From Ziziphus jujuba (taxonomy: Eukaryota; Streptophyta; Magnoliopsida; Rosales; Rhamnaceae), in the NCBI RefSeq assembly GCF_031755915.1, contig NC_083383.1, forward strand, positions 20,759,001 to 20,823,000: a stretch of DNA of 64,000 nt, written 5' to 3'. Positions within the stretch are counted from its first letter, which is position 1, and every line of letters begins with the position of its first letter. Under the pieces are notes generated by a model that made no database searches, was not told where the DNA came from, and saw nothing but the letters and a program-made list of their open reading frames with translations. Both the position numbers and the translations under genes were made by a program. This document shows, one piece after another, positions 48,701 to 62,035 of this stretch.

Positions 48701-50390
48701 CTTCACTTCCCAAAGGAAGCAATGCTATTGATGTGAAGTGGGTGTATAAGACCAAGAAGAACGCTAAAGGTGAGGTTGAAAGGTACAAGACAAGATTGGT
48801 GGCGAAATGCTATAGTCAAAGGGCTGGCATAGACTGTGATGAAGTTTTTGCACCTGTTGCACGACTAGAAATGGTAAGATTAATCATCTCATTTGCGGCT
48901 TAATACAATTGGAGAATAAATCAAATGGATGTGAAGTCTGCGTTCTTGAATGGAGTTCTTAAAGAAGAAGTTTACATTGAGCAACCACAATGGTATGAAA
49001 TTAAAGGATAAGAAGACAAAGTCTTAAAGTTGAATAAAGCTCTTTATGGGTTGGAGCAAGCACCAAGAGCTTGGAATGCTAGAATTGACAAGTATCTCCA
49101 AAAAAGAAATTTTATCAAATGTCCTTATGAGCATGCACTTTACATTAAAATTAAGAGTGACGATATATTAATTGTGTGCTTGTATGTAGATGATTTAATC
49201 TTTACGGGTAGCATTCCAAGTATGTTTGTCAAGTTTAAGGAGGAGATGACGAAAGAATTCGAAATGACCGATATTGGGCTCATGTCTTACTACCTCAGCA
49301 TTGAAGTAAAGCATGGAGATGAAGGCATTCTAATTACTCAAGAAGGTTATGCTAAGGAGGTATTTAAGAAGTATAAGATGGATGATGCAAATTCGGTTGG
49401 CACACCAATAGAATATGGAGTCAAGTTATCGAAACATGAGGAAGGAGAAAAGGTGGATCCAACATCTTTTAAGAGCTTTGTTGGAAGCTTAAGATATTTG
49501 ATGCGCACAAGGCCAGACATTCTCTACGCAGTAGGAGTTATACGCCGTTACATGGAGAATCCAACTACAACTCATTTGAGGGTTGCATAAAAATTCTTCG
49601 CTATCTAAAAGGTACAATAAGTTTTGGCTTGTATTATTCAACTTTCGATGATTACAAGCTTATTGGATATAGCGATAGTGATTGGAGTGGAGATATAGAT
49701 GATCGCAAAAGTACAAGTGGTTTTGTGCTTTATTTGGGAGATACAGCCTTTACATGGATGTCAAAGAAGTAGTAAATTATTATTTTTTCAACATGTGAAG
49801 CAGAGTATGTAACTACCACTTCATGTGTTTGCCATTCAATTTGGCTTTGAAACTTGTTAAAGAAGTTGGGTCGTCCACAAGAATAACCAACCAAGATATA
49901 TGTGGATAACAAGTCAGCAATAGCTCTCGTAAAGAATCTTGTTTTTCATGATCGAAGCAAACATATTGATACACGTTATCATTATATTAGAGAATGCATT
50001 ATCAACGGAGATGTACAGCTGGAGTATGTGAAGTCTCAAGATCAAGTAGCCGATATTTTTACCAAGCCTCTTAAGCATGAAGTCTTTGTTAAATTGAGAA
50101 GTCTCATAGGAATAACTAATCAACTATAAGGGGGAGTGTTGAAATATAAACTTGATTTTTATTTTTATTTTTATTATTTTTTTGTTATTAATTTTGTGGG
50201 CCTTAGTTACTTAGAGTCCAAGTTTAGTCTAAGTTTTTTTCTTCGAGTCCAAGTTTTCTTTATGCAAATTGGGTTCACAACTACTATAAATATGTTGCTT
50301 TTTTTTTTTCTTGTTTTTGTAAGCCGTGATAAATATAGCATTCAATAAAAACAGAGAGTTTTTTTCCCCTTCCGTTTTCCTCTTTCAACA
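45727..50390 (+). mobile_element. Degenerate Ty1/copia element, unit 3
   Basis: 5' LTR 45727-45990, primer-binding site 45994-46005, 3' LTR 50137-50390. Almost identical to the unit 1 copy, including length (4664 versus 4663 bp). Confidence 0.95.
46071..50129 (+). pseudogene. Copia gag-pol, disabled, unit 3
   Basis: Carries the same stops and frameshifts as unit 1, including the TAG at 46443 and TAA at 47586 that unit 2 lacks, and none of the three private stops of unit 2. One silent difference from unit 1 lies near 47794 (TCA versus TCG). Confidence 0.92.
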
Positions 50391-50745
50391 GCTTCAGGTT
50401 CAAAATTTTATAAAATTCTTGTATATCAAGCTGAAGGGTTGCCATTTATTGTTACCCATTATTGCAGGGTCGAGACATTCTTGGTATAGTTTTCAACCAT
50501 CATTAAGGGTTACATGCTGCATGTCCTGTGGCTGTATAAAATGAACTTATGCATAGAGAATACACCTTTTTGTCAAAAACATGATCTCCAAGTATGTTTT
50601 CCTTTAGAGCATCTAAGAAGACTAACATCCATTCTCTCCTAGCTGTAGCATGCTACAGTATTATCATGTTCACAGGAAGAGCAGTATTTTTGGATCCAAA
50701 ATGGATTACCCTATATTCAATAAGAGCAGCAAGATTTGTTGGAAT
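50391..50745 (-). pseudogene. Exon-like relics right of the copia element, unit 3
   Basis: Equivalent of 8974-9328, same open segments; the left half of the split exon is at 45657-45721. Family unrecognised. Confidence 0.3.
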
Positions 50746-53127
50746 CTGTCAAAAGACATATATTACAAATAACTAACACATCTGAAAGAATATCAGATTG
50801 ACTACTCTATAGGTTCTGTAGCAACCTTAATATGGTATTCAAATGATAGTATATGAATGAGGTCTCTGTATTCCATCCTAACGTACTTTTTTTTTTTTCA
50901 ATAATTCCAATATCGTGAGGCATATACACACATACATCTATGTATGCATATTATAAGCAAGCCAAATGGATCATTATATATTACGTAAGTTATAACACAA
51001 ATTATAACTCGTGGATAAAAGCATATTAAGTGTTTGAGGTTGACCAAAAAATACCACAAGAAAAAGTGAAAAATAATTGAAGATACTTTCATAAAAGGCT
51101 CAATCTAATACCATAATAAAGAAGGAAGAAACAATCCTGAAGTCAGTTCGAACTGAATATTCCCCTAAAGCTGAATGGATATGGCTTGTTCATCTATAAT
51201 GCAACGAGCGGATAAAAATCAAACATTAGACACTATGTCTTAAGTCAACACAAAACTCAATCAATGGCCTTTATTATTAGATAGATCACAAACTTTCAAT
51301 GCTTTTATAATCTAAATTATCAAAATGCTATGAGTAAGAAAAGCTACCTTGTCTATATCAATGTAAATATTCATAAATAGGGAAACTGTAACACCCCGTC
51401 CCAAAGTACATCAGAATTTTTGCATGTTGATTGAGGTTAACCGTTGACCGAGTGGGTTAAAATTTTGACTTTTGGTTTCGGATGGAATTTCTCTTCTACC
51501 AGGATACCGTTGCAAAGTATGCATTGATCCAAGTCCATAGACTAGTAGCACGTTGAAAACGGAGCTATAGTTTGAAAGATATGAGCAAAACAAGTTGAGG
51601 TCCAAAATGTCTTAAGGGTGCCAGAGTTGACTTTTTGTTCGTGCTAAGTTAAACTTTGACTCATGCATGGTTGTGAAGTACTCATCGATATGAGTTTATA
51701 GACTAGTGGCACGTTCAAAATGAATATGTGATTTAAAAGTTATGGATCTGCAAAGTTTTCTAATATATCATTATTTTATTATTATTTTATTTTACATTAT
51801 TTTATTTTATTTTTTCCTTTTCTTTTTTTCTTTTTCTTTTTCCTTTATTTTTCTTTCTTTTTCTTTTCTTTCGAGCACGTGAAGAAAAAAAAGGGCAAAA
51901 GGGGAAACACTATTCATTACCCCTCCCTCTCCTTCTCTTTCTCTTCCCTCTCTCTCCTTCTCCCTCTCCCTCTCGGGCCTTCCTGTTTCTATTTTCTCCG
52001 GCCATCGAAATGAGGCACGCACCGGCCAGTGTGACAGTCCATGCCTTAGCAACTTCGATGGCCAAGTTTATGGCCGAATGGCCGACGGATGCGCCAGGAT
52101 CAGCACCCCAAAGTCGGCCATTTTCTGACGGTTCTTGGCCGTGAGACCGATCCTTCCCCCTAGATTTCAACCCCCTGGTTCCAAAAATAACCTCCATTTG
52201 CCTAAATTCCGAGCCATTTATGATATAGAAAAGGGGGAAGTTTGGCTGAAACCTTCCATCCACTTTTCGTCCACCTCCAGTCGAGTTGAGTCCAATGGAA
52301 ATCGTTAACATATTCCTCATCCCCTTAGCTTTCCGTTGATACCTTATTTGCGAATTTTGGATACCGTTTGTGTTAAATCCCTGGGTACCAAGTATTATTT
52401 ACCCAAATAAAATATTAATTTATTTGGCCCTGTGTAATATTGTTATTCTATGAGCATGTGTGAGTTGTAAAATTGATCCTATGGAGGATCTTGGTTGGAT
52501 TGCGTGCTCGAGGTGAGTGACTCACCTTCAATATTATTTTCTGCTGTTAAATTATATTTATTTTGTGATAATTAAATGTTTGGATTTAATATTTTATGTG
52601 TTAAATGTTTAGTAAAATTATATTTGGAATTTTGATGGCACAATTTAAATAAATTGAAATGTATATGTGTATTACAGCATAATTTGATTTTGACAAATTA
52701 TGGAGATTTTATTTTTATGAGATTCAATTTTAAAGAAATTGTGAATTTGAATTGTTGTTGAATTTGATTGTGAATTTATTTATGTTTTACAAAAATGTAT
52801 TTATACATTGATGAATTGTGGAATTTAATTATATTTTGAATTTTGAAGAATTGAAGGAATATCTATTTTAATTTATTGTTAATTTCATTGATGGATTTGA
52901 AATTGATGGAATTTATGCGATGGATTAGACGTTGATTTATAAAGGAATTGTGAAAAATTTACGGGTTTAATTGGATGGAATAAACCTGGTGGTACTTATG
53001 AAATTTTTGAGATTTTGAAAATGTATGAATTTTATGATTTTTAGATGGACCATACACGTACTGGTGTTCTGTATACATGGATATGATTAGCGTGCAGGTG
53101 GATGTGATTAGTGTGCAGGTGGGTGTG

Positions 53128-56100
53128 TGTCAGGACCCGTCCAAAGTTCCCCACCGGAACCCTAGACAAGCCCTGATCCCAGGGAAACCCTACCGGACCC
53201 TTCTGTGGAAGATCCGGCAGAACCTCCCCTAAGGGATGGACTTACCACAAAATTTCCTGCACTGAAAACACACTTCTATAATTGTTCCCTTATTCCTCCC
53301 ACAGTACGACGAACTGGTTCCACAAATTTCAGCACTCCAAAATAAAAATACAGTAATCCAGTGCAATACAAATACATAAGTGTCCCATACAGTATACAGA
53401 GCTTTATGAAGTACTACAAAATACAGAATACAGCAAAAGTGAACGAAATATTGCAACTGCAGTAAAAGAAGAACAAGGTACTGCGCGAACAAATACAGCG
53501 AGGAAGATCAGGTCCGCTCCGAGTGAACACCGACAACCTGGTACCTAGAGGAACGGAATTTAAGAGTGTGAGATGCTAATCATCTCAGTGAGCGACCCTA
53601 CTACTCTACACTATCATACCACGGTAATAGGTATATAAATAATAATTATTTGGAAATAATAATGTCTCTCAAAACCCTTACAATTCTCTCAGTTGGAAAG
53701 GTTCCCCTTTTAAAACATTTTCACAAAACCCTTTATTCATATTTCCCGAAAACCAAGACATCAATTACATACCAGAAGCGGTAACAATTATATTTTTCAT
53801 TAACATTTTATTTTTAAAACACAGTTCTGAAAATAATTTGATGCACCCACTATATACCAGTGGCGCCAACAGTACCCAGCGTCCCAAGGTACTGCCAGAC
53901 AGGAGGTTATAGAAAGAAACCGGCATACGGTCGCGTGGCGTCCCACAGCGCCGCTGCTAACCTGGTGTCCCGGCCAAAGGGGGGTGGCCGCCCTCTCCGA
54001 TGGCATCCACAGGACACCCTCATAATATCAACTGCGCGCTACTCACACCCACCTGCGCGCTAATCATATCCGTGTGCACAATATCCATATCACATATACC
54101 ATATCACATAATCAGAACACCAGTACGTGCACGGTGCATCTAAAAATCATAACATCCACAATTTAAATTATAAAACAAATTTCACATTTTTCATAAACAT
54201 AGCGGGCATAATCCATCCGCTTGAACCGGGAAATTCTCCACAATTTCCTTATAATTAATACCATAAATCCCATGATTTTCAAATCCACCAACTCCCAAAT
54301 CCATCAATTCAAATATCCACATTTTTTCCAAGCATAAATAATTTCTCGAAATATCATAATCAAATCCCATAATATTTTATGGGCATATTTCATAAAAATT
54401 GAAATCACCAACATAACCAAATATTTTCCTTGAAATATTTGAAAATCAAATCGTGCCCAATTTACCATTAAAACCACACCAATTTCAAAATCCTCAAAAC
54501 CATAAAATAATTCCACACGGCATAAATTTGTAGAATTCGCATTTTCTTAAATCCAATAAATTCATAAATAATTCCAAAATAAATCCAATAAATATTTGGC
54601 ACATAGGAATTTAAATTCCAAATATTTAAATCACACATAATATATTCACCAATTAAATTTCCCAAAATTAAATTGAAGGTGGGTCACTCACCTTGTGCAC
54701 GTATCTCAATCAAGATCCTCCGCAGGATCGACTCCGCTACTTGCACGTGCACCTAAAACATCCACAGTACCAAAACCACAAATATTAATATTTTATTCGG
54801 GTAATCCCCAAATGGGTACCCGGGGAGCGAACACCAAACGATAACTAAAATTTACGAATTATATACCGAATCAAAGCTCGAGTGATGCTAATCACAGATC
54901 CGGTCTTAATTTCCGATGATCGTACCCGACGGGGTCGGAATTTTATCGGGAAGTTTTTCGGGTTTCGGCTTTGCAATTCTCCCAAACCGTCGCGAATTGG
55001 TGGAAACGGAAGTCGGATTTGGGTTCAGGAGGTCGAACACTGCGGACTGGAGCTGGCCGGAATTTTCGGGGTACTCGCCGGAACAGTACTTTCCGGCGGG
55101 CCGCCACGTCACCGGCAACCGTCGCCGGAACAGTAATTTCCGACGGTGGCCGTTTGCTGTGAAATTTTGCAGATTTGTAGATCGTGAGGAGAGCAATCCA
55201 ACGGGACCGACGGTGAGCAAAACGGAGGTCGGACGGCGGAGAAATCACCGTTTGAAGATTTTCGACCCCTCGCCGGAAAACGCTCCGATCCCGGCGCGTC
55301 GGTGGTCCGATGGTCGTGATTTTTGGTGGGTAGGCCGGACTTGAGGAGAGGATGCTGGGTGTATGGCGCGTGTACTGTTTATCGGCCGGAATAGTGCCGA
55401 TTCGCGGTGGCCGGCGGTGGAGGGGAAAAATCGCCGCCAAACTTCGGACGTCCGATCCGGGCGCGTCCGGCGGCCGTTCGCCGTGAAATTTGGAGGTTTT
55501 GCCGGAAATGAGGTGGGCAATCTGGCTGGCCGGTGCGTGTACAGTAACTAGGCCGGAAAAAGGTGAAAATGGCCGGCGGCCGGCAGGTCCTCTTTCTCTC
55601 TTTCTCTCTCCTCTCTCTCTTTCTCTCTCTTCTCTCTCTTTCTCTCTCTTCCCCGAGAGTTTTTCAAAATTAAAACCCTGTGTGACACTGTTCATGCCAC
55701 GTGGACCACTCAGAAGCTGACACGTGGCATTTCACTGTTCACGACCCAAAAACATTAAAATAATACGGTATCCGGTAAACTTCAAACGTCCATAACTTTT
55801 TAACCGGATGTCCGATTTAAGCGTGCCGCTAGTCTATGAACTCGTATCGACGAGTACTTTACAATCATACAAGAGTCAACTCACAATTACATCACAAGAA
55901 AAAGTCAACTCCCGGCACCTTTTAGACAGTTTACACTTCAACTTGTTTTGCCCATAACTTTCAAACCGTAGCTCCGTTTTCGACGTGCTACTAGTCTACG
56001 AACTCAGGGCGTCATGCACTTCGCCACGGTACCCTGGTCAACTCGAAATTCCCACCGAGTCAAAAAGTCAACTTTTGACCCCTTCGATCAACGGTCAACC

Positions 56101-56148
56101 TCGGTCAACGTGCACGGATTCCGGTGCGATTCGGGACGGGGTGTTACA
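53128..56148 (-). mobile_element. Young nested solo LTR, 3021 bp, unit 3 only
   Basis: Starts TGTCAGGACCCGTCC and ends GGGACGGGGTGTTACA, with perfect 5-bp GTGTG duplications at 53123-53127 and 56149-56153. Its reverse complement begins TGTAACACCCCGTCCC and ends GGGTCCTGACA, matching the termini of the LTR it landed in, so it is a later member of the same family inserted in opposite orientation. No internal domains or primer-binding site flank it. A polypyrimidine tract lies at about 55590-55655. A 250-codon minus-strand reading frame (54943-55695) is low-complexity and GC-driven, not a gene. Confidence 0.9.
54880..55560. other. GC- and CpG-rich core of the young solo LTR
   Basis: Much richer in CG dinucleotides than any other stretch of the window. 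The matching part of the older LTR has mostly TG or CA where this has CG, as expected from deamination of methylated cytosines over time. It might hold the LTR promoter, but no TATA or start site can be assigned. Confidence 0.55.
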
Positions 56149-57634
56149 GTGTGAGTAGCGCACAGGTGATTTATGGGGTTATCCTGTGGTTGCCGTCGGA
56201 CGAGGGTAGGCCGCCCTTCCATGGTTGGGACACCTGTTTGCAACGGTGCAGTGGGACGCCATGCGATCATATGCCGGTTTCTCTCTTTAACCTCCTGTCT
56301 GGTGATGCTCGGGACGCTGGATATTGTTGGCGCCACTAGTATATAGTTGGTGCATCAAAATGTTTTCATGACATGATTTTAAATTAAATGTATTTAATAA
56401 TGTTTTTATTATTTATTTAAATTTAAAAGTTTTACACAAATTTTATGAAAATGTTATCGTGATTTTATTACCTATTCTCATTAATGTTTTAAAAGGTATT
56501 TGCCTTGATTTTATCATTTAAATCGATTTGGTATTTTAAGATAAATTCTATTATATTTTTATCATTTATTTTAAATAGATGTTTAAATTGATTTTAAATA
56601 TTCCTTTGATTATTTTATTGATTTAATTAATAAATTTTATAATTTATATATTGGGTTTATTTTTGTTTTTATACCAAATTTCTTTAATACAAGTTTATTT
56701 ACTATTTTATTTTATTTTATCTAAAGATAATTTATTTCCATTATAATTTTGGATCCTTAAATTCTTGTATTTTATTTGAAATTTATTTGACTAATTATTT
56801 TCTAAATCTTGAGGCATAAAATATCAGGTTTTGTGAAAGGTTTTAAAAAGGAAAATTTTCAAACTGAGTGAATCGTAAGAGTTTTGAGAGAAAATATTAT
56901 TTTCAAATACTTAATAATTAATTACTTATTTATTATTGATTAATCAAGTTTATATTATTGTTATATTATTATTATTTATTTCCCCGATTAGTAGATTGGG
57001 TCATTCATTGAGATGATTAGTATCTCACGTTTTTAAATTACATTTCCTCAGGCCCAGGTTAGTCGACATTGATCATCCGGGGGGGAGCTCGATGTCTTGG
57101 TTCGCTGCCAAAAGTCCAAGAGGCTTTTCTTTTCCTTTCTATCTTGTATTATTTCTTTTTATCGTTTATTATATTAAATTTCATATTCAATTGTACTAAC
57201 AACGCTCTGTATATTATTTGGACAATTATTTATCTAATTATGCATGGGTTCCCGTTAATTATTGAAGTGCTGAAATTTGTGGTAATACTTTGTAGTAAGG
57301 TGGGAGGAATAAGGTGGTGTATATAGAAGTGTATTTTCTATACAAGAAATTTTGTGGTAAGCCCTACCCTTAGAGGAGATGCTGCCGAATTTTCCGTTGG
57401 GAGATTCGGTAGTGTTTTCCTGAGATCAGGGCTTGTCTAGGGTTCCGATGAGGAATTTTGGATGGGTCCTGACGAAAACAACAACAGCTTGAAAAGTACA
57501 AGAAAAAATATGTAAGAATGGTACTTATAATGGTTTAATGCAATTTCAAAACTGGCCAATTTAATTGAGGCACCACGTCAAGAACTTAAATCTTTTTGAG
57601 TTTGATGGTAGCTTAATTAGCATGGTTCAAATAT

Positions 57635-60600
57635 TTGCCCATGCTTGGAAAAATAAGAAAAGGCTAATAGAGTAAAATACAGTAAAGCCAGCAAGCAATA
57701 CAGCAAATTCGGCCAAATTGTTGATGCTGTCCGTACAAGACCTTTTTGATTGCATTTGAGGCTGATTTAACTTGATTCCATGACCTCTTAGGCATATGTA
57801 TTGAACCCATAAAGCATTGGAACCATTTCATGCTTCCCGGACTCTAAAAATGTACCAAAACCGTCATCCGGGTCCATATCGGCTTCCACCACTTGGATGC
57901 TTAGAATAGGCTTTGTATCTTCAAGTATGGACAAGCTCTGTTGAGATTGATTACCCCCTGTATAAATACTCCCAGGTTGTCCTTAAATCTCTTAATTTGA
58001 GCTCTTGTGATTGGCCTAGTCTTCATCCGTGTCGGGTCAGCACCACAGCGGGTTATCGGTGGAGCGGGCTCGGGCGGAATTGATGCTCTAATTTAATAGC
58101 CACATGCAACATCTCCTCCAATTCCACATATTGTTGCAATCCTAGTTGATTGGCTATTTCACGATTCAAACCACCAAGAAACCTTGCCATGGTTGCTTCC
58201 CTATCTTCATTCAAGTTCAATCTCATCATAAGCATCTCCATCTCCTAGTAATAATCCTCCACAGATCCATGTCCTTGAGATAAAGATTGAAGTCTTTGAT
58301 GCAGCAACCTATGATATTGTGATGGTACGAATCGCTTCCGCATGGCTCCTTTCATTTGTCGCCATGTAGTGATCAAGTCATCACCAACTCTCCTTCAGGT
58401 GTTTTGCTCATTGGTCCACCATTGGAGTGCATAATGGCCAAACTCCATTGCTGCCAATTTCATCTTCTTAGCCTCTGAATAATTATGGCGGTCAAATATC
58501 ATCTCCATCTTTTCTTCCCACTCCAAATATGCTTCGGGATCACTTTTTCCCATGAATGGTGGGATGTTGATCTTGATATTGCTAAGATTGTCATCTGTTT
58601 CTTCCCTCCTATATCTTCCATGGCCAGCTCTATCTTGGACAGCAAAAGTTTCGTCCATACCTTCCTCAAAGTCTCCACCGAATGGCTCCTTATCAATTTC
58701 CTCTCTCGGTCTCTCGCGACCTCCTCATCCTCGGCCTCGTCCTCCGTGGAATTCTTGCCTATTTCTTGTGTTCAGAATTCCTTGTGAAACTTCTAGCCTT
58801 CCCATCCTTTGATTCACATGCTCAACTTGAGCACTAACCCGCTGTATTGACTTCAAAACAGCTCTCATGTCCACTGGGTCTCCACTCCCGGTAGCTCGGG
58901 CCTCGCCATGGAATGCTACGGACTCCTCCTCATTGATCCTCAAGGGTGGCTCCCCTCTCCTCATTCTTGATTCTGTCATGTTAGTATAATAATGCAATAG
59001 AAATAAAATAAGACCTTACAATTTCACTCCCTTACGTGTTTCACTCAAATGAGGACTCGACACTCGTGTTTGCACACTTGTTTCGGCTTTTTACTCTCTT
59101 TTAAGCTCACACACTCTTGCCTTTTCCCACTCAATGAATTATCTCAAAGTTCTAATTAAAACACCCACAAAACAGAAATTAGATCACTAGTATGTTTTAA
59201 TTAAACTTATCAACAAACAGTAAGCAAAAAGTAGGCAATGCCGAAATAATCGAACAAATCCTAATTTTTTTTCGGCTTTCTAGACAAGAAAACACAAAAT
59301 AATGGGATAACGTTGGAATTTTTGAAAACTGCACCAGATGGTAGTAGATTATGAGTTTAAGAATAAAATTCCAGAAAAAGAAATTCAAATATGAACAAGA
59401 ATCAAAGAGAACAAAAATATAGAAAAGTGTTGGTTGTTGTTCTTGTAATTCAAGTTTTGTATCAAATCCTTTAACTGATTTTAATCCAAATAATTTAAGC
59501 ACCCAAAATCCAAATATCCAGCAGCAAAAATAATTTCCCAGCAATTCAAATATTGAATAAATAAACCAAAACCCAACAGCACCAACAAATTCCCAGCAAA
59601 CAAATCAAACTCCAGCAAGCCGAAATATATTTTTTTTTTTAATCCGGCTTTACCTCTTCTTTTTTTTTTTTTTTTTTCACTCACTGGACATAAACAACTG
59701 CAGTAGCAAGAGTAAGTACCAAAATTGCAATTCCAAATCCCAAACAAACACCAAACCCATGACCTCCAAATAAACACAAATGTGCAGTTTTTTTGTTTTT
59801 TTTTTTAAATGTTGCCGCAAACTCTTTTTTTTTTTTTTTTTTTGAATATATGAATGCAAATATTTAAGACTAAAACAGCAAGGAAAAATCAACAAAAACC
59901 AAAATCAACAAGAACACTGAAAAACAACCAACAAACCGAGAAACAAAAATACGATGAAACTAGGAAACCTAATTCAACTAGGAATGAATATTTTTATTTT
60001 TATTTTTTTTTTAAGATGCAGAACATGTATGGTGATAGAAGAAACCATAACCTAATGCTAAAATTGCACAATAACACAAAAACAATTAAAGCAAATAAAG
60101 ATAGATCAAACCTGAACAAAATTTAGCTCAAGTTCTAATGGAATGGACCTCAACCCCTAACCAACCTGTGGTTAAAAACCTTGGTATAATGTAGACGCCA
60201 CAATAGGGGATGGAAAACCTATTGATAAGTCAAGCTAAAACAACCAATTCTCTAATGGTGTTTTAGGTGTTCTCAAAGAACAAAGAGATAATTAATCTCA
60301 CAAGTATTTTCTTAATCAAATCAAAGTTGTTTTCTTATTGATAACTAGACCTTTAAATAGGCTACAAAGCCACGAAATAAAACCCTAGAACATAAAGAAA
60401 ACCAGCCACCACACATAAAGAAACCTAGTTGGCTAAAACTATACTTCCTTTCCTAATCTAAGTTTGATTAATTAATTCCTTTATATTAAATTAGGAATTA
60501 ATTAATTTACAATGGAAAGAATAAAATAAAAACCTTCCTAAATTTATTTTTCCAGAAAATAAATAAATAAAAGCCAAAAAGTAATGGTAGTTTCCTAAAA

Positions 60601-61199
60601 CAAAAAGTAAAAACAAATTAGGAAACTAAAAATGCTAGCCTTTTTGATCAAGTTGACTTTGATCAATCTTTGACCTCTTTGAGCTTCAAATCAGCTTCTA
60701 GATGCTTTGGAGGATGCCAAATACGCTGAATATGAAGTCCCACACGTTGCCCATGCTTGGAAAAATAAGAAAAGGCTAATAGAGTAAAATACAGTAAAGC
60801 CAGCAAGCAATATAGCAAATTCGGCCAAACTGTTGATGCTGTCCGTACAAGACCTTTTTGATTGCATTTGAGGCTGATTTAACTTGATTCCATGACCTCT
60901 TAGGCATATGTATTGAACCCATAAAGCATTGGAACCATTTCATGCTTCCCGGACTCTAAAAATGTACCAAAACCGTCATCCGGGTCCATATCGGCTTCCA
61001 CCACTTGGATGCTTAGAATAGGCTTTGTATCTTCAAGTATGGACAAGCTCTGTTGAGATTGATTACCCCCTGTATAAATACTCCCAGGTTGTCCTTAAAT
61101 CTCTTAATTTGAGCTCTTGTGATTGGCCTAGTCTTCATCCGTGTCGGGTCAGCACCACAGCGGGTTATCGGTGGAGCGGGCTCGGGCGGAATCACATCA
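57635..61199 (-). mobile_element. Deleted Ty3/gypsy-type element, unit 3
   Basis: Same truncated structure and junctions as the unit 1 copy: 3' LTR fragment joined to gag at about 58080, gag remnant, leader, and a 5' LTR to 61199 lacking its primer-binding-site end (junction near 60128). Confidence 0.85.
58080..58997 (-). pseudogene. Gypsy gag remnant, unit 3
   Basis: Same stops as unit 1 (near 58246 and 58396), the shared TGA after RGRG, and the same loss of the zinc knuckle. One residue near the start differs from unit 1 (AVLKSIQ versus AVLQSIQ). Confidence 0.85.
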
Positions 61200-62035
61200 G
61201 CTAGGTTATCACGGGATGTGCTTGTATTAGGTTGGTGAAGCCACCGTTCGTGATCTAAATGGGTTGTTAGAACACCAAACGTTTTCAGCCGTTTCTAGCC
61301 AACCTATAAACCTTGACCCTCTGTTTTGGATATTCTAAGCTTATTTCTAGCCTCCATTTGTTGAAATTATTCATGGTTTGAGAGATTCATCAACCTTAAA
61401 TTTGGCCAAAATTTTCCATGCATTTTTTGGCTATTGGTGATGTTTTTAGATCAAGGTGAGCTTACCATCTTGTTACCCATTCCACAAGTTTTCCACTGAC
61501 AAACTTGTTTGAACCTATTTCCATTTTTGGATCAATTAGTTAAATACCAAATAAAATTAGACTGTGTTTGGACAATTTAGGATCAAATTGGAGTTGGTTT
61601 TGTGTAATTAGGTTTAAATATTACATATTCATTGTTTGAAAATTAAATGCTTATTCTATGCATATATGATTATGATAAGTAACTGGCATTATATGGTTGT
61701 AACAAGGTTACAGCTTAAAAATCTTTGATGCTTGATTTTATATAGTTATTTCTTTACATATCAATTTTTATTCAATTAAGCTTTGGGACTTAAAGGATGG
61801 GGTTTGAAGAAAATGTTTTCAAACAGGGAACTTTCAAAAAAGTGGAATGTAAAGTTTTCAAAGAAATGTTTATGAAATAAAATCATTATTTTATTATTGA
61901 ACTATATCACTCATTGAGATATTTTATATAAAGTTTTATTTATTTTTACTTTGGTCCTTTAGGTCTAGGCAATTAGTGGACAGTCTACTTTGCAAATCAC
62001 TTGTTCTTCCATGTCTTACATAGCGGCAATAGTTT
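61200..62035 (+). mobile_element. Third LTR-like relic, unit 3 (internally deleted)
   Basis: Equivalent of 16759-17600 with the same 571-bp absence relative to unit 2. Confidence 0.4.

Larger units (their letters stand above)
51387..57474 (+). mobile_element. Old solo LTR, unit 3, interrupted by a younger LTR
   Basis: Equivalent of 9970-13031, in two parts (51387-53127 and 56149-57474) around the insertion at 53128-56148. The host reading GGTGGGTGTG/AGTAGCG is restored when the insert and one GTGTG are removed. Confidence 0.85.

Noticed and set aside
54943..55695. 250-codon minus-strand reading frame in the young solo LTR
   Set aside because: It lies wholly inside an LTR and its start is a polypyrimidine-derived Arg/Glu repeat. 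The GC-rich sequence leaves long frames open on both strands, and no domain is visible.
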